DNA of 64,000 bases. Source: Larimichthys crocea (lineage: Eukaryota; Chordata; Actinopteri; Sciaenidae). Made by a program: the position numbers and the translations under genes. The notes under the pieces are model-generated. The model saw only the letters and a program-made list of their open reading frames with translations. It was not told where the DNA came from and did not search any database. Below are positions 60,869 through 64,000 of the stretch, piece after piece (the stretch's first letter is position 1; each line of letters starts with the position of its first letter). The stretch is taken from the NCBI RefSeq assembly GCF_000972845.2, contig NC_040016.1, forward strand, positions 19,494,098-19,558,097. The letters are read 5' to 3'.

Positions 60869-61007
60869 CGTCTCATGAGCTGTTCATCCTCCTCTTTTTC
60901 TTTTTTTTTCTTTTTTGCAGGTGTTGGTGAAAAAAGCACAGAAATGATCTCATCAACAGTCTGACCCGAAGAGAAACAACGACACACACCACAGCCCAGG
61001 GCTGCCG

Positions 61008-63432
<2,425 letters not shown>

Positions 63433-64000
63433 GTCAGTGGGAACTGGTTATAGATTTATTAATATATATCATGAATATTCATTGATACAGAAATATCTGC
63501 TTCTGCCTCTGTATCTTTCCAGTTCAGAGTCAGACAATTCAGAATAACCACGAGTCTACATTAAATTTGAAACATTGTCTCCAACTGAACACCAGCATTT
63601 CGCATATTTGCTTGAGGTCTACTGAGGTGTTTCAGTCCAGGTTCATACATTCATTTGTTCCTTCTCTCTTCATTAGTTGCACCGGGGCATCTAAACTTCA
63701 GCAGCTCTGATAAGATGACAGGTACAGAGTGTAGAGCAGCTCCCTCTCTGCAGGAGGGACACTGTGTACTGACTGGTTCAAAGTCTTTTATTTTGTAGCA
63801 GCGTGCACAGCATGATTTATTTGTGTTTTAGAAGGTACCCGTCATGAAACAATCGGAAAGTAACGTTTCATTCCTCTGATAAACTGCTTTGTTCTTGTAC
63901 GGCGCTCCGTCTCTTCATTCATTATAAATGTCCCTCGACCATCGCTGCTCTCTCAGTCTCTCCAACGTTTTGATTTTGAATCACGTCTTTAAACATAATT
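63433..64000 (+). other. kctd6: kctd6 intron 4 (partial), no exon before window end
   Basis: Starts at the GTCAGT donor. I see no continuation of the KCTD6 C-terminal region up to 64000. Confidence 0.6.

Larger units (their letters stand above)
57006..60920 (+). other. kctd6: kctd6 intron 1
   Basis: Most of it is repeat-derived: a foldback/tandem element (57104-57905), two right-arm copies with nested MITEs (57927-59150), a fish L2-type 3' end fragment at about 59390-59440 (TGTCAGCTGGGATAGGCTCTACCC), a Tc1-like remnant (59455-59705) and an inverted teleost repeat (60412-60536). An X-box-like motif is at 60855-60868. Confidence 0.6.
56991..60947 (+). promoter_or_regulatory. Upstream ORF of kctd6, split by intron 1
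   Basis: ATG at 56991 runs five codons to the donor at 57006, then from the acceptor exon start at 60921 eight codons to TGA at 60945-60947: a 13-residue peptide MEPSQVLVKKAQK. Its stop is 60 bases before the main ATG at 61008. The ATG context (GTGATGG, G at -3 and G at +4) is strong. It depends on the 57005/60921 splice being real. Confidence 0.5.

Overview
This window looks like teleost fish genomic DNA. The genes are split by short GT-AG introns, (CA)n/(GT)n microsatellites are very dense, and many interspersed elements are of kinds I know from teleosts (tRNA-derived SINEs, LINE reverse-transcriptase 3' fragments, Tc1/mariner remnants, small hAT-type MITEs). The species cannot be named from sequence alone. 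Two 10-N assembly gaps are present (53435-53444 and 58542-58551).

Layout. (1) 1-39,300, plus strand: nearly all of a filamin gene, best called flnb. It runs from the second half of the first CH domain to the stop at 37971. I resolve 48 coding exons with consistent phase (7,550 nt, about 2,515 residues): rest of CH1, CH2, 24 Ig-like filamin repeats, hinge 1 and hinge 2. The exon with the start codon lies upstream of base 1. (2) 41,460-47,040, plus strand: complete pdhb (pyruvate dehydrogenase E1 beta), 11 exons, 360 residues, with a CCAAT/ETS promoter. (3) 50,091-54,380, minus strand: a five-exon gene of about 570 residues that I do not recognise. It has an N-terminal Cys-x2-Cys pair plus a second Cys-x2-Cys about 40 residues on, a conserved-looking middle, and a very acidic, repetitive C-terminal exon with basic clusters. 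(4) 56,870 to the window end, plus strand: kctd6, with a 5' non-coding exon, a start exon and two BTB-domain exons (150 residues seen); its 3' end lies outside the window.

The neighbourhood flnb, pdhb and kctd6 matches human 3p14.3, which supports the flnb assignment over flna or flnc. The order is compacted, pdhb orientation differs from human, and the unrecognised minus-strand gene sits between pdhb and kctd6.

The genes do not form a pathway: filamin B crosslinks actin, PDHB is a mitochondrial enzyme subunit, and KCTD6 is a cullin-3 adaptor. The most interesting signals are: an 82-codon open read-through of flnb intron 15 followed by AATAAA, which could make a short filamin; a hinge-1 cassette exon between complementary GT and CA repeats; the unrecognised acidic gene with a promoter-like cluster beyond its stop; a spliced uORF in kctd6; and a foldback/tandem element with a nested hAT MITE in kctd6 intron 1, part of which is repeated across an assembly gap.
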